DNA of 64,000 nucleotides from Thermoguttaceae bacterium (GCA_029975295.1 JARKPK010000006.1:62001-126000), one strand, 5' to 3'; shown: positions 8,792 through 19,500, counted from the stretch's first letter. Numbers and translations: made by a program. Notes: generated by a model not told the origin, from the letters alone.

Positions 8792-9637
8792 TCAGTCGTG
8801 ATGGAACTGGCGGATCATCTCCCAGGCTTCTTCGGCCGAGTCGGCGTAGCGGAACAGGTCGAGGTCTTCGTCGTCGATCGTGCCCTCGTCCGCCAGGAAA
8901 GCGAAATCGACCGCATGTTGCCAAAACTCTCGGCCGAAGAGGATCACCGGGATCTTCTGCATCCGTTTAGTTTGCCGCAGCGTGAGCACCTCGAACAACT
9001 CGTCGAAGGTGCCGTACCCGCCCGGAAAGACCACCAGCGCCTTGGCCCGCAGCAGGAAGTGCATCTTCCGCATGGCAAAGTATCGGAACTGGAAGCACAG
9101 CTCGGGCGTGATGTACGGATTGGGCTGCTGTTCTTGGGGCAGGTGGATGTTCAGCCCGACCGACTTGGCCCCTAAGTCGAACGCGCCGCGGTTGGCGGCT
9201 TCCATGATGCCCGGCCCGCCGCCGGTGACGACGACGTACTGCCGCTTCACCTCGGTTTGGGCGGCCGAGACGATTTGGGCGAATTGCCTCGCCATGTCGT
9301 AGTACTTGCTCTTGGCGGCCAGACGGACCGCCTTGTCGAGGGCGCGCTGGCGCCGCCGGTCGTCGGGGGTGTCGGCCAGGCGCGCCTTGGCCCGCTCGAC
9401 CTTCTTGGCCGCTTCGGCCGGCTCGACGATCCGCGTGCTGCCGAACACCACGATCGTCGATTCGATGCCGTGCTCGGCGAAGTAGATTTCGGGCTTGAGC
9501 AGCTCCAGCTCCATCCGTTGAGGGCGCAGCTCGGACCGCATCAAAAAGTCGATGTCTTGATAGGCCAAACGATAGCTGGGCGAATGAATGATCCGCTCGA
9601 GATGGACTCGCCTTTGATGTTCTTCGTTGTGTTCCAT
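8792..9637 (-). CDS. LOG-family (lysine-decarboxylase-like Rossmann) protein
   Basis: The 281-residue protein has the LOG/TIGR00730 signature VFPGGYGTFDELFEVLTLRQ and the earlier VVTGGGPGIMEAANRGA motif. LOG enzymes are phosphoribohydrolases that release free bases from nucleoside 5'-monophosphates; bacterial members are often misnamed lysine decarboxylases. The N-terminal ~90 residues (HLERIIHSPSYRLAYQDIDF and a Lys/Arg-rich helix) extend beyond the minimal LOG fold of about 190 residues, as in the longer bacterial subfamily. ATG 9637 is preferred because AGGAG sits five bases before it; the frame itself opens at 9670. The gene stands between a DUF1559 gene (plus) and the prepilin-peptidase homologue. 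Confidence 0.88.
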   Translation of the reverse strand: MEHNEEHQRRVHLERIIHSPSYRLAYQDIDFLMRSELRPQRMELELLKPEIYFAEHGIESTIVVFGSTRIVEPAEAAKKVERAKARLADTPDDRRRQRALDKAVRLAAKSKYYDMARQFAQIVSAAQTEVKRQYVVVTGGGPGIMEAANRGAFDLGAKSVGLNIHLPQEQQPNPYITPELCFQFRYFAMRKMHFLLRAKALVVFPGGYGTFDELFEVLTLRQTKRMQKIPVILFGREFWQHAVDFAFLADEGTIDDEDLDLFRYADSAEEAWEMIRQFHHD

Positions 9638-9908
9638 TGTCGCTCCTGACCTTTCGCAGAGAAACGGCAACGCCAGCGGCGATCAGACGCCGTGAACCGG
9701 AGAGCCTATAGATTACGGGTTTCGCGGCCCGGCGCACAGATCAAACCGATTTCACGCGAGAAACGGCTTTGCGGTTGTTGTTGCTCCAAGCGTCGGTCGG
9801 GCGGAAAAAATGTCGAGCGGTCGGGTGCTGATTGTTCGAGAAACGCGCGAACTCGGCCCCGTGTTTGTCTGCACCAAGCGGACGGCCGGCGCGCTTCGCG
9901 TGAGATTG

Positions 9909-11015
9909 TTAGCAAAGGCGCCAAGCCGCCGCCAGCAGCCATGCCCATGCGAAGAGGAAGATCGCGACGGACCAACAGGCGAACATCGCGCGGCCGTCGC
10001 GTCGCCTGATTGCCCAGGCGACCAGCGCTGCCGCCAAGGCAACGCCGCCGACCGCCAGGGTGAGGGTCCAGCCCAGTGCCACCCCGAGGCAGCCCAACGC
10101 CCAGGCGGGCGAACCACGGCGCGACGACTTCGATGCGAAAACGACCGAGAGCAACTGCGCGCTGAATGATTCCGCCGCGCGCTCCGCGGAAAGGTTGGGC
10201 GACGATTGGGCCGCCTCGCCCTCCGGGGCCGCCGAGCAGAACCGCATCGTGATCTCGACAACCCATCCGCCGAGCACGCCGACCAGCGCGCCGAGCACCG
10301 GTTGGTAGGCTCGCCATGGCCCAAGCCCGGCATAGACCGCGGCCGATTGGCCCCATTCGGGCGCGTAGGCCAGGGGGACGACGATCCAAGCTGGAAGGAA
10401 CAGCCGGCGCGGCGTCGGGCCGCCGTCGTAGGCGATGAGCGCGGCGGCCCACAGCGTCGAGAGCAGCAGCAGATGAACCATCGCTACCGCGGCGGCGCCG
10501 CGCACATCAGCCGGCGCCTTCTCGGCGACGCCCTGGGCCGGCGATTGGGCCAGCGGGGGCTCGGCAGGCCCGCTTTTGGCAGGCGAGCTATCGGGAGGCA
10601 GAATGTCGGCAGACGGAGGAACAGCCGACGGAGAATCCGTCGGCGCGGCGCCGGCGGGGGCCGCTGATGCCCAACGGTGCGCTTGGCCGGAACGGGGGCC
10701 GACTTCTGCAACGCCGGGAAGACATGCGGCCGTGTGCGGCCAGCCGATGCTGAGAAAGAGAACGGCGGTGGAGAACTCGACCATCGGGTAGCGCATTGCG
10801 ATCGGTGCAGCGCAGTCGCGGCACCGCCCGCGGAGCCAAAGCCAGGCGAAGATCGGCACGTTGTCGAACCAGCGGATCGGGCGGCGGCAGGCCGGACAAT
10901 GCGAGCCGGGTGTCACCACGCTCAAGCCGGCGGGCAAACGATATACGACGACGTTCAAGAAGCTGCCGACGATCGCCCCCAAGGCGAACCAGAAGACAGC
11001 GGTCAAGATGGCCAT
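9909..11015 (-). CDS. Prepilin peptidase (A24) family protein, catalytic half degenerate
   Basis: The 368-residue membrane protein starts with the classic leader-peptidase N-terminus: ALGAIVGSFLNVVVYRLPAG, then the zinc pair CPACRRPIRWFDNVPI and CRDCAAPI, then RYPMVEF. This is the DiS_P_DiS domain that precedes the A24 aspartic protease domain. A Pro/Ala-rich insert of about 60 residues (around 110-170) separates it from the C-terminal half. One aspartate is visible at LIAYDGGPTPRRL, where the first catalytic Asp of the family lies, but the second GxGD motif is not found; the equivalent region reads RRGSPAWALGCLGVALGW. ATG 11015 is taken as the start. An upstream TTG at 11087 would overlap the preceding gene. 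It may be inactive or altered. It follows the trypsin-like gene by 55 bases on the same strand. Confidence 0.8.
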   Translation of the reverse strand: MAILTAVFWFALGAIVGSFLNVVVYRLPAGLSVVTPGSHCPACRRPIRWFDNVPIFAWLWLRGRCRDCAAPIAMRYPMVEFSTAVLFLSIGWPHTAACLPGVAEVGPRSGQAHRWASAAPAGAAPTDSPSAVPPSADILPPDSSPAKSGPAEPPLAQSPAQGVAEKAPADVRGAAAVAMVHLLLLSTLWAAALIAYDGGPTPRRLFLPAWIVVPLAYAPEWGQSAAVYAGLGPWRAYQPVLGALVGVLGGWVVEITMRFCSAAPEGEAAQSSPNLSAERAAESFSAQLLSVVFASKSSRRGSPAWALGCLGVALGWTLTLAVGGVALAAALVAWAIRRRDGRAMFACWSVAIFLFAWAWLLAAAWRLC

Positions 11016-11070
11016 GACGACAACCGCGAGCGTCTCTCGCGCCCGCGCCCCCGGTGATCCATCGATCGCA

Positions 11071-12939
11071 TTACGGCAGCGGCCCAAAGTGATGCGAAAG
11101 CACCATGGGCAACTGCATTGGGCCTTGCGGGCCGCTCACGGTCAGGGTGCGGGGGGCCACGACGCCGACGACAAGCCGTCGCCCGCCGGGGGCGTCTTCG
11201 CTGGGCGAACCCTCGTTGGGGACCGCCACGACGCGCTCGGTTCCTTCGACCCGAAAGACGATCAGCCCGGGCATGTCGGCCAAGACAATGCCGAAGAACA
11301 CCACGCCCGACTTCGGACGGGCCAGGTTTTCGGCCGCCCGCGCGCCCAGGGCGTTGACTTGGGCGGGCCGATACTCGCGGCGGACCAACCGGTTGAAGGC
11401 TTGATCGGCCGCTTTCGCCCGCGCAGCGACGACATCGGCGGCCTCGGGCGCGGCATCGAGCCGGCTGTAATGGGCAAAGGTCATTTGGCGGGCCAGGTCC
11501 GACCAGGGAGCATACTGCTCGGCTTCGGTCGGCTCGACTCGGCCGGCGACGACCGATTCAGCCAATTCCTCGATCCGCTTTGGAGAAATATCGATCTCGC
11601 CGGGGGAGAACGGCGGCTCGCGATCGAAAACCAGCCCCCCTTCGCCCGACCCGAACGGCTCGACCTGATCGCGGGCCTTGGCGGCCAAGTCGCGGAGATG
11701 CCGGACGTGCGACGCGTAGCCGCTGCGCGTCAGGAGATTGATGAACGAGTTGACGCCCAACACGCGTCCATCGCTGAGGAACAGCGGGCCGCCGCTGTTG
11801 CCCGGCAAAATCGCCGTGTCGTGCCGAATCCACTGCATGCTGCGGGCGAAGTGGACCTTCGCCCCCAGAACGTGATTCTTTTCGGCTTCGTCGAGCAGTT
11901 GGTTGGTTGTCAGCAGCGATCCGATCGCGCCTTTGCGGACCACGAAGTCTTCGTTGAGCGGATGACCGAAGGCGAACACCTCGCCGCCCAGCGGCGGTTC
12001 TTGGTCGAAGCTGATGTCGAGGTAGGTCAGTTGCGCCGGCCATTGGGCCGGCTTAAGGATCGCCAAGTCGTACTGCGGCGCTTTGGCGATGATGCCCGAC
12101 AACGGCAGCACCGACCCATCGGCTAGTCGGGCTTGCGCGGCCGAGGTCGCGTCGTTGACCACATGCCAACAGGTGGCGATCCAGGCTTTGTCGTTGATGA
12201 AGAATCCCGTTCCCTTGCCGCCTTCGCGGCCGGCCGCGGAAGGAACTTCGATCTTCACAATCGCCCGCATCACCTCGTTGACGTTTCGCGCCTTGGCCGC
12301 GCGCGGGAACCCGTCGGGCGCGGTCGTCGGCTGATCGCTTGTCGCTTTGCCTCCGGCTCGCGGACCGGGGACGGAAGGCTTGGCTGCGGACGAATCGCCG
12401 GTTGCAGCACTGTTCGTCTTGGCGGGGGCCCGTTGATCGACGCCGACGATCAGCCGTTGCGGCGGCCGGGGCCAAATCAGATAGACGACCAGCGCGCTTA
12501 GCGCGCAACCGGTAAGAAACATGGCGGCCAACCACTGCCAAATGGCCAGCCCGGCCACTCGCGCCGACATCGGCGATGCGGCGCCGGCGGCCCGATGCCG
12601 CCGGCTGGCCGCCGACCGAGGCGACGGATCGACCGAGATCAGCGGCGCCGGCGCTGCTGTTGCCGGCGCGGGCGGCGAGGGAGCGGCCGCGGGCGCTCGC
12701 GGCGAACCGGCCTGGGCCGCAGCCGGTTTCGGTCGCGGCGGCGCGGCTTTGGGAGCAACGACCCGCGGCGAAGCAGTCGGGCCGGCGCCGGTTGGCTCGC
12801 GATCAGGCGCACCCGACTCTTCCGCCGTTGAATCCGCGCGCTGGTCGGAACGCGCGCATTGCGGGCAGAGGGTTGCGGGAGAATCGGCGCTGCCGGTGAT
12901 CGTCCGCCCGCATCGGGGGCATCGCGTCGTCGCACTCAT
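11071..12939 (-). CDS. Membrane-anchored trypsin-like serine protease with N-terminal zinc ribbon
   Basis: The 622-residue protein has an N-terminal zinc-ribbon (CPRCGRTITG then CPQC), a long Pro/Ala linker of about 100 residues, one transmembrane helix (LAAMFLTGCALSALVVYLIW, about residues 140-160) and a trypsin/DegP-like domain. The catalytic triad is visible: His in IATCWHVVND, Asp in QYDLAILKP and Ser in LPGNSGGPLF. No PDZ domain is evident; the last ~200 residues are of unknown type. The architecture, cytoplasmic ribbon and presumably exported protease, suggests membrane or envelope quality control, but the substrate is unknown. ATG 12939 is used, with AGAGGG upstream; a TTG at 12942 is one codon earlier. 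Confidence 0.85.
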   Translation of the reverse strand: MSATTRCPRCGRTITGSADSPATLCPQCARSDQRADSTAEESGAPDREPTGAGPTASPRVVAPKAAPPRPKPAAAQAGSPRAPAAAPSPPAPATAAPAPLISVDPSPRSAASRRHRAAGAASPMSARVAGLAIWQWLAAMFLTGCALSALVVYLIWPRPPQRLIVGVDQRAPAKTNSAATGDSSAAKPSVPGPRAGGKATSDQPTTAPDGFPRAAKARNVNEVMRAIVKIEVPSAAGREGGKGTGFFINDKAWIATCWHVVNDATSAAQARLADGSVLPLSGIIAKAPQYDLAILKPAQWPAQLTYLDISFDQEPPLGGEVFAFGHPLNEDFVVRKGAIGSLLTTNQLLDEAEKNHVLGAKVHFARSMQWIRHDTAILPGNSGGPLFLSDGRVLGVNSFINLLTRSGYASHVRHLRDLAAKARDQVEPFGSGEGGLVFDREPPFSPGEIDISPKRIEELAESVVAGRVEPTEAEQYAPWSDLARQMTFAHYSRLDAAPEAADVVAARAKAADQAFNRLVRREYRPAQVNALGARAAENLARPKSGVVFFGIVLADMPGLIVFRVEGTERVVAVPNEGSPSEDAPGGRRLVVGVVAPRTLTVSGPQGPMQLPMVLSHHFGPLP

Positions 12940-13265
12940 CAATTGTGCCCTCTTTCAGCCGTCTGTGCCGATCCTGACGGGCTCTTTCCGGTCGTTCGAT
13001 ATGCCCTTTGCGAAGTCGAATCGCCCGGCGCCGTGCGCGAAATCGCATCGCCCGGTTCGAACAACGCCAACGGCCGACAAGCCGCCTTGCGGAAGTCGGC
13101 CCGCGCCGCGCCTTTCATCTTAGCGTTGGCGAGCGGCCAGTGTAAACGTCCGACGACTGGACGGTGCGCAGCGCGCGGCGCTTTCCATTCCAACCTAGCG
13201 CCAATGCGACTCGCGGCCGTCGCGCGAATATTAGTATCCTGTTTGCGCGGTCGAAAGAGATCGGT
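12940..13265. other. Intergenic region between UbiD and protease genes
   Basis: These 326 bases probably carry the promoter of the protease gene. On the minus strand TTCGAC and TAATAT occur 16 bases apart near 13230-13260, a weak candidate. No gene is seen. Confidence 0.45.
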
Positions 13266-15113
13266 TCATTCCAGGAACCCCAGCGGGCCGTTGCGTGCGA
13301 ACAACGCATCGATCCGCTGCTCGACCGCCCGATCTTCGACCAACTCGGGCGTATGGTGCGGCTTCGTGCGTGCGTCGATCACCAGCGAGCCGCGGCAGCC
13401 CCAGTGCTTGTCGGCTTGGAAGGCGCCGATGCCGTAGGTGTCGCGGGCCGGATCGCTGCGGGTGAAGGTGACCCAGAGAAAATTGTCGAGCGTGCGCGCG
13501 GTGAATTCGGCGTCGTCGGCGACGACGATCAAGGGGAAGCGGTTGAACGGCCGACCGGGGTCGGCGGCGGCCGCAAAGCGTTCGATCGTCCGATCGCGCC
13601 CGTCCCCTTCCGCCTGATACGGAGGACCTTGCACCACCAGCACGCCGGGCAGCGCCACCCGCGCCGGACCAAAGCCGGGCGCCGCGGGCAGGCCGCTTTC
13701 GGGCGGCAGTTCGGGGGGCAGTTCGCGGACGGGCGGACCAGCGGCGGCCCACACCACCTTCGAACCTTCGTTCAAGGCGGTGCCGCTGTAGTCGAGCGTG
13801 TCGATCGTCGTACAGGTTTGAAAATGCAGATCGCGCCGCCAGTCGATTCGCTCCAAAAGTTTGATGAAGAACGCCTTGGTGTGGTTGGCATCCAACTCCG
13901 GAGCATCTTCGCCCGCGATAATCAAAAGATACTTGGCCAAACTCAGTTGCCCATGACCCAGCAGCGCGTTGGCCAGGGTGAGCAGTTCGCGCGGGCGGCG
14001 GACCGGATCGTAGGGCACGTAGCGTTCGCTGCCGATGGCCAACAGCAGCGGATGCACGCCGGCCGCATCGACGGCGCGCACCGCCCGCACCCCCGGAATC
14101 GCCTTGGGGATGATCGGCCCGACCAGCTCGTGGATGAACTGGCCGAAGACGGTGTCTTCTTGCGGCGGACGGCCGACAACCGTGAACGGCCAGATGGCCC
14201 CGGGGCGGTGATAGACGGCCTCGACGCGGAGCACGGGAAAATCGTGCGCCAGGCTGTAATAGCCCAGGTGGTCGCCGAAGGGGCCTTCAGGCAACGTCCG
14301 CGACAGATCGAGCCGCCCGACGATGCAGAAATCGGCCTCGGCATGGATCGGCAACTTCCCCGGGCGGCAAATCATCGGCACGCGGCGGCGGTTGAGCAGG
14401 CCGGCCAAAGCCAGTTCGCTCATTCCCTCCGGCAGCGGCATCACCGCCGCCAGCGTCATCGCCGGCGGGCCGCCCACAAACACATTCACCCGCAGCGGCT
14501 CGCCGCGGCGCAGCGCGGCCGCATGGTGCACGGCGATCCCCCGATGCAGTTGATAGTGCATGCCGGCCTCGCGGTTCGGCTCATATCGGCCGCCGGAAAT
14601 CTGCACCCGATACATCCCCAGGTTCGAACGGGTGAAGCCCGGTTCCTCGGGATCTTCGGTGTACACCTGCGGCAAGGTGACGTAGGCCCCTCCATCGCCG
14701 GGCCACGACACCAACTGGGGCAGATCACTCAGCGCGCATTGGTGCGAAAGCACCGGCCCGCCGCGCACCTGTTTCGGCCGAGAAGCCAGCGCAAACCAGG
14801 GCGCGGAAAGATAGAGCCGCGGGCGGCGCAAAGCGTCGGACGGGTCGATTTGCAGCCGCACCAGCCGCCGCACCGATTCCAGCGAATCGCGGAAAAGCCA
14901 TCGGGTGCGTTCGATCGTGCCGAACAGGTTGCACAGCATCGGGAAGCGGCAGCCGACCACGTTGGTCAGCAGCAGGGCCGGGGCGCCCAGCCGATACAAC
15001 CGCCGTTGCAGCGCCGCCGCCTCCAAACGGGCGTTGATTGGCTCTGAAAGGCGAATCAGCCGGCCGTGCGCCTCCAAGTCGGCAATGCATTCCTGCAAAT
15101 TGCGATAAGACAT
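13266..15113 (-). CDS. UbiD-family decarboxylase (menaquinone-type)
   Basis: The 615-residue protein begins MSYRNLQECIADLEAHGRLI, a typical UbiD start, and contains LGMYRVQISGG, the active-site region LPEGPFGDHLGYYSLAHDFP with the conserved acidic residue, and RPPQEDTVFGQFIHELVGP. UbiD enzymes are reversible decarboxylases using prenylated FMN made by UbiX. In bacteria without ubiquinone, homologues of about this size act in menaquinone synthesis (MqnL-like), which is my best guess here. No UbiX gene is adjacent. The gene lies 52 bases downstream of the URO-D-like gene on the same strand. ATG 15113 is clear. Confidence 0.88.
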   Translation of the reverse strand: MSYRNLQECIADLEAHGRLIRLSEPINARLEAAALQRRLYRLGAPALLLTNVVGCRFPMLCNLFGTIERTRWLFRDSLESVRRLVRLQIDPSDALRRPRLYLSAPWFALASRPKQVRGGPVLSHQCALSDLPQLVSWPGDGGAYVTLPQVYTEDPEEPGFTRSNLGMYRVQISGGRYEPNREAGMHYQLHRGIAVHHAAALRRGEPLRVNVFVGGPPAMTLAAVMPLPEGMSELALAGLLNRRRVPMICRPGKLPIHAEADFCIVGRLDLSRTLPEGPFGDHLGYYSLAHDFPVLRVEAVYHRPGAIWPFTVVGRPPQEDTVFGQFIHELVGPIIPKAIPGVRAVRAVDAAGVHPLLLAIGSERYVPYDPVRRPRELLTLANALLGHGQLSLAKYLLIIAGEDAPELDANHTKAFFIKLLERIDWRRDLHFQTCTTIDTLDYSGTALNEGSKVVWAAAGPPVRELPPELPPESGLPAAPGFGPARVALPGVLVVQGPPYQAEGDGRDRTIERFAAAADPGRPFNRFPLIVVADDAEFTARTLDNFLWVTFTRSDPARDTYGIGAFQADKHWGCRGSLVIDARTKPHHTPELVEDRAVEQRIDALFARNGPLGFLE

Positions 15114-15165
15114 GGACTAGATCAGAATCGTTGCCCCAGCTCAGCGGCATTCGTCGGCGATGGAA

Positions 15166-16431
15166 TTATCCCTTGCTGCTGTCGGCAATCGCCCGGAGCA
15201 GCGCCAAGATGTTCTCCACCGGCGTATCGCCCTGGATGTTGTGAATGGTATTGAAAACGAATCCGCCGCCGTCGTTGAAAATGGCGATCCGCTCGCGGAC
15301 TTGGTTGTACACTTCTTCCGGCGTGCCGAAGGGCAGGGTTTTCTGCGTATCGACCCCTCCGCCCCAGAACACCAGTTGCTTGCCGAACTCGCGTTTCAGC
15401 GCCGCCGGGTCCATCTTCGCCGCCGAGCATTGCACGGGATTGAGGATGTCGAAACCGGCTTCGACCAGATCCGGCAGCAAGTCCCACACGCTGCCGCAGG
15501 TGTGAATGAACGTCTTCCAGTTGGTCCGCTCGTGGATCAACTTGTTCACCGCGATATGGTACGGCTTGTACAACTCGCGGTAGGTGGCCAGCGAGCAAAA
15601 CAGCCCGCGCTGCGTGCCGAAATCGGTGCCCGAGATGAACGCCGCCTGCACCGTGTCGCCGAACAGGTCGATCAGCGTGTTGATGTTCTGCAAAGCGATT
15701 TCGCATTGCCGCTCGAACACCGCGCGGATGTACGGCTTGCGCGTCACGGTGGAAATGTACCATTCCTGGATGTCGCGGATTCCTTTGGGGTGTTTCAACC
15801 AACCGGCCGGCACCAGCGCGATGTCGCCGAAGGCGGCCCCGGGAATGATCAGCATCGCGCCGCATTGCGATTGCTCGTTGAACCGCCGTTTCACTCCGCG
15901 ATAGTATTCCAGATCGTCCGCGCCGAGCGGGGCGAACTCTTCGCAGTTGTCCGCCGGGTCGAGGCGGTCTTCGTCGATCGGGTCTTGGCGAATGATCGCG
16001 TCGAAGAACAGCCCGCCTTTGGGCATGCGGCCCGAGGGCGGCACGCTCGTGTCGCCCTGCGGATAGGCCAGCAGATCGCCGGTGCCCTCCTCCTCGCGGA
16101 TCACGAGATTCTCGTGGATCAGCACCTCGGTGCCGTCGAACATGGTGAACGGCTTCCAGGCCGACCCGTCGGAAGCGAACTTGCTCCGCCGTGCCAGGCC
16201 GCCGATCACATCGACGCCCATCGCCTCGCGCAGCCGGTCGTCGATCTCGCCGAGGAATTGATAAGGCTCGATCACTTTCACCCGCCAGTTCATGTCGCCC
16301 AACAGGCGCTTGCGGAGCCGATCGACGGCTGAAACGTGGATGCCCGTCACCGGGGTCGAGCCGAAATCCACGCACACCCGATCAGGCTGTTGGTGGTTCA
16401 ATGTGGCGGCCAAGCGTTCTCGTCCGTTCAT
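15166..16431 (-). CDS. URO-D superfamily protein (uroporphyrinogen decarboxylase/methyltransferase-like)
   Basis: The 421-residue protein starts MNGRERLAATLNHQQPDRV, the standard start of the URO-D/MtaA superfamily, and contains TWKTFIHTCGSVWDLLPDL, LNPVQCSAAKMDPAALKREFG and the closing FNTIHNIQGDTPVENILALL. The HTCG cysteine followed by the ...NPVQ segment resembles the zinc-binding methyltransferase branch (MtaA/MtbA) more than true HemE, whose N-terminal porphyrin motif I do not see. Many planctomycete relatives lie near sugar or methylated-compound genes; substrate unknown. AAAGGA lies six bases before ATG 16431. It precedes ubiD and follows the GH2 gene on the same strand. Confidence 0.82.
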   Translation of the reverse strand: MNGRERLAATLNHQQPDRVCVDFGSTPVTGIHVSAVDRLRKRLLGDMNWRVKVIEPYQFLGEIDDRLREAMGVDVIGGLARRSKFASDGSAWKPFTMFDGTEVLIHENLVIREEEGTGDLLAYPQGDTSVPPSGRMPKGGLFFDAIIRQDPIDEDRLDPADNCEEFAPLGADDLEYYRGVKRRFNEQSQCGAMLIIPGAAFGDIALVPAGWLKHPKGIRDIQEWYISTVTRKPYIRAVFERQCEIALQNINTLIDLFGDTVQAAFISGTDFGTQRGLFCSLATYRELYKPYHIAVNKLIHERTNWKTFIHTCGSVWDLLPDLVEAGFDILNPVQCSAAKMDPAALKREFGKQLVFWGGGVDTQKTLPFGTPEEVYNQVRERIAIFNDGGGFVFNTIHNIQGDTPVENILALLRAIADSSKG

Positions 16432-16559
16432 GGTCGGTCCTTTAGGTCGAGCGGCGTGCGCAGGAAAACGCAGGTTCGAGCATCCGCAAATCGAAAGGAG
16501 ATGCTCAGCGATATTATGAACATTCCCGCGCGCATGACACTATGCCCCCCTGCGCAAAT

Positions 16560-19500
16560 TCACTCAGCCGGAATCAACTCTACCTCGGCCAACGAGGCGA
16601 ACGGCTGCCGGTCGAAGCCATCGCGGGCGACGATCCGCACGAAGCGGCCCTTCCGCGGCCGATCGAAGTTGATCGGTTGGGCCGAATCGGTTCGCCGCAA
16701 CTCCGCTTTGGCGGCCGGGACGCCCCAATCGTTGGCGTCGTCGGAAACATACACCTCGCAGCGCCGGATCATTCCGTTGCGGTTGCCGTCTTGCCGGGCC
16801 AAAACGTTAAGGCCCTGCAACGCGCCCGGGCGGGCCAGCTCGATCACCAGCTCGTGCGGAAACGCCGGCGCGCCTTCGCCCCAAGGCGTGTGCCAAAAGG
16901 TTTGCGGGTTGCCGTCGAGCGCGTGCTCGGGCGGGTAGTCGGGCGCGTGCGAACTCGCCCGAAGCACTTGCGCGCCCATCCGGTCGGCGGCATTGGCGGG
17001 CCGAACGATCGCGGCCAAGTCGGCCGCTGTAACAGTGGCCTTCGGCGCGAACCGTTCGCCGGCCGCATAGTCCAGCAAGCTGCGGCGGAGCTGCCGGGCG
17101 GCAGGCCGGGCATCGAGGTCGCTCTCTAAATCGGCCGAGCATACCAGAATCTTTCCGCGACCCACATTCGCCTCGAACACCAGAGCCAGTTTCCGCGCGG
17201 TGAACCAATCGTCGATCACGTGGACGATCGGCTCTAAGTCGCGGTGCTGGGTAACGATCATCGGTGCGGCGCGCGAGACGATCTCCCACCACTGCCAATT
17301 GCTGTGGTTCTCAGTGGGAAAACGAGCCAGGGCCGGATGTTTCGGGTCGCAATAGATGCCCAGCGTGTGCGGCGGCTGCCCATTCGTCCAGGCCGTGTTC
17401 CAGAAGATCGGCGAAAAGCCGGTAACGATCGGCCCGCGCTGCGGATCGGGCCGAACCAACCGCGGCGGCACGAACCACACCACGCGGCCGCCCGACTCGA
17501 GCCCTTCGAGCGTCTTGGCGTCCACCTCCGAAACGATCGTCAGCTCAGCCGCCGGCGGCTCGTCGGCCTTTGCGGCCGGAAAGACGAAGATATCCCAAGC
17601 GTTGACGGCCGGACCGACCGATAGTTCCAGCTTCAGTTTCGCCGGCGCCTTCACGCGATCTAGTGCGATGGAGCATTCGCCCAGCTCGTGCAACTTTCCG
17701 GCCGCCCATGCGCGCGGCGGCAAACGCCCTTCGGCGACGATCGTGCCCTCGGGCAGCGTCAGCGTCCACCGCGGCGCGACTTCGCGGAGATCCTCGGGCC
17801 CGAATTGCGCCAGCAGGAATCGGGCTTCGAGCTTCTCGCAATCGGTGAGCACCATCCGCTTGATGCGCGCCAGCGGAACCACCGGGCCGCAAAACCGCGC
17901 GTATTCGGCGGCCGTGCAATAACCTTTCTCGTCCCAGAAGGCGTCGAGCACTCCCACCAAGGCCGTGCCTTGCCCGGGGAAGTCGTGCAAGTCGAGCAGT
18001 TGGAACCCGCCGAACTCGGGCGTGCGCAGGGCCGCCTCGATGTCGTGCTTGTAGGCCAGCACCTGCAATCGGCCCGAGGCGTGCAGATATTCTTTCGCCC
18101 AGCCCAGCACGCCGTTGCGCCGGGCCTCTTCGCGGAAGATTTCGAAGTTCTTCGCGCGGAAATAGCCGGTGTATTTGTCGATTTCGGCGAAGTTGGGGTA
18201 AACGCACCATTGGCCGATTTCGTGCGATACGACCGGCCCGGGCGGCATCCGCGCAATCACTTCCGACCAATCGAAGTCGGTCGCCGGCGGCCGGGCGTTG
18301 AGGAGCGATTTCAGCCCGCCGCCCCATGCCTGAATCCGCGGCTGCGGCGAACTATGGTAGTCGCTGCCCTCGACGACCGGCCAACCGGCTCCCGTGGTAT
18401 AAAGCCGTTGCGGGTCGCGCTGCCGCCATCGGGCCACCCATTCTTTCAGCCAACGGACGTGATTCTTGCCCGCCGGCTCGTTGCCGTAGCAAAGCATGAC
18501 GAAGCTGGGATGATTGCCGTAGGCCTCGATGATCCGCCCGGTTTCGGCCTCGAGCCAATCGTCGAGCGGGCCGCCGCTGCCGATCTCGGCGCCGGAGTTC
18601 GCCCAACTGGAACACTCGACATGGTAGTAAAACCCTAACTCGTCGGCGGCGTGGAAGGCGGCCTCGGGCGGGCACCACGAATGGAACCGAATGTGGTTCA
18701 GCCCGTGCGCCTTGCAAATGCGAATGATCCGCCGCCAGCTCTCGACATCGGTGGGCGGATGCCCGGTGAGCGGAAAGATGCAGCACTCCAACGTGCCGCG
18801 AAGGAAGATCGGCCGGCCGTTGAGCGTGATTCGCCCGCCGGCCGTGCCCACCTCGCGCAGCCCGAACCGCACGGTGCGCAGGTGGCCCGCCTTGCTTGCT
18901 GTGGGCTGTGCTGCCTCCGCGGGCGAGGCTGCACCCTCCGCCGTCGCCTCCAGGCAGGCCGTCAGCCGATAGAGCTTCGGGCGGAACTCGTTCCACAACT
19001 CGGCCCGCGGACCGAGCGAAAGCCGCGCCTCGCCGCGCCCCTTGTCGAGCGTTACGACGCCCTCGGCCGCAACCGCCTTCGCCTCTTCATCTTCCACGGT
19101 CAGCCGCACTCGGCCGCGGTCGGCCCCGCGGGCTTCGACCCGCACCAGCACGCTGCGATCGTCCACCCGCGAGAAGACCCGAACCGAGGCGATGTGCGCC
19201 GGCGCGGTCGCCCGCAACGCGATCGTGCCGACGATGCCGTTCCAGTTGCCCTGCGTGTGGTCCGTAACGCTGTGGCTCAACGGGCCAACGTTGATGTGCA
19301 ACCGATTGTCGATGCGGATGGTGAGCACGTGCCGGCCCGGCTCGGCCGACGCGGTCAGCTCGAACACGTGCGGCACGCCGAGGCTGTTCTGGTTCCCGAT
19401 AAGCCGATCGTCGAGCCAAACGCTGGTGTGCCAATGGGGGCGCTCGATGAACAATTCGACGCGTTTGCCTTTCCACTCGGCCGGGAACTCGATCTCCCGC

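Noticed and set aside
13164..15047. A 627-codon plus-strand frame opposite ubiD
   Set aside because: No family resemblance; the minus strand encodes an intact UbiD protein.
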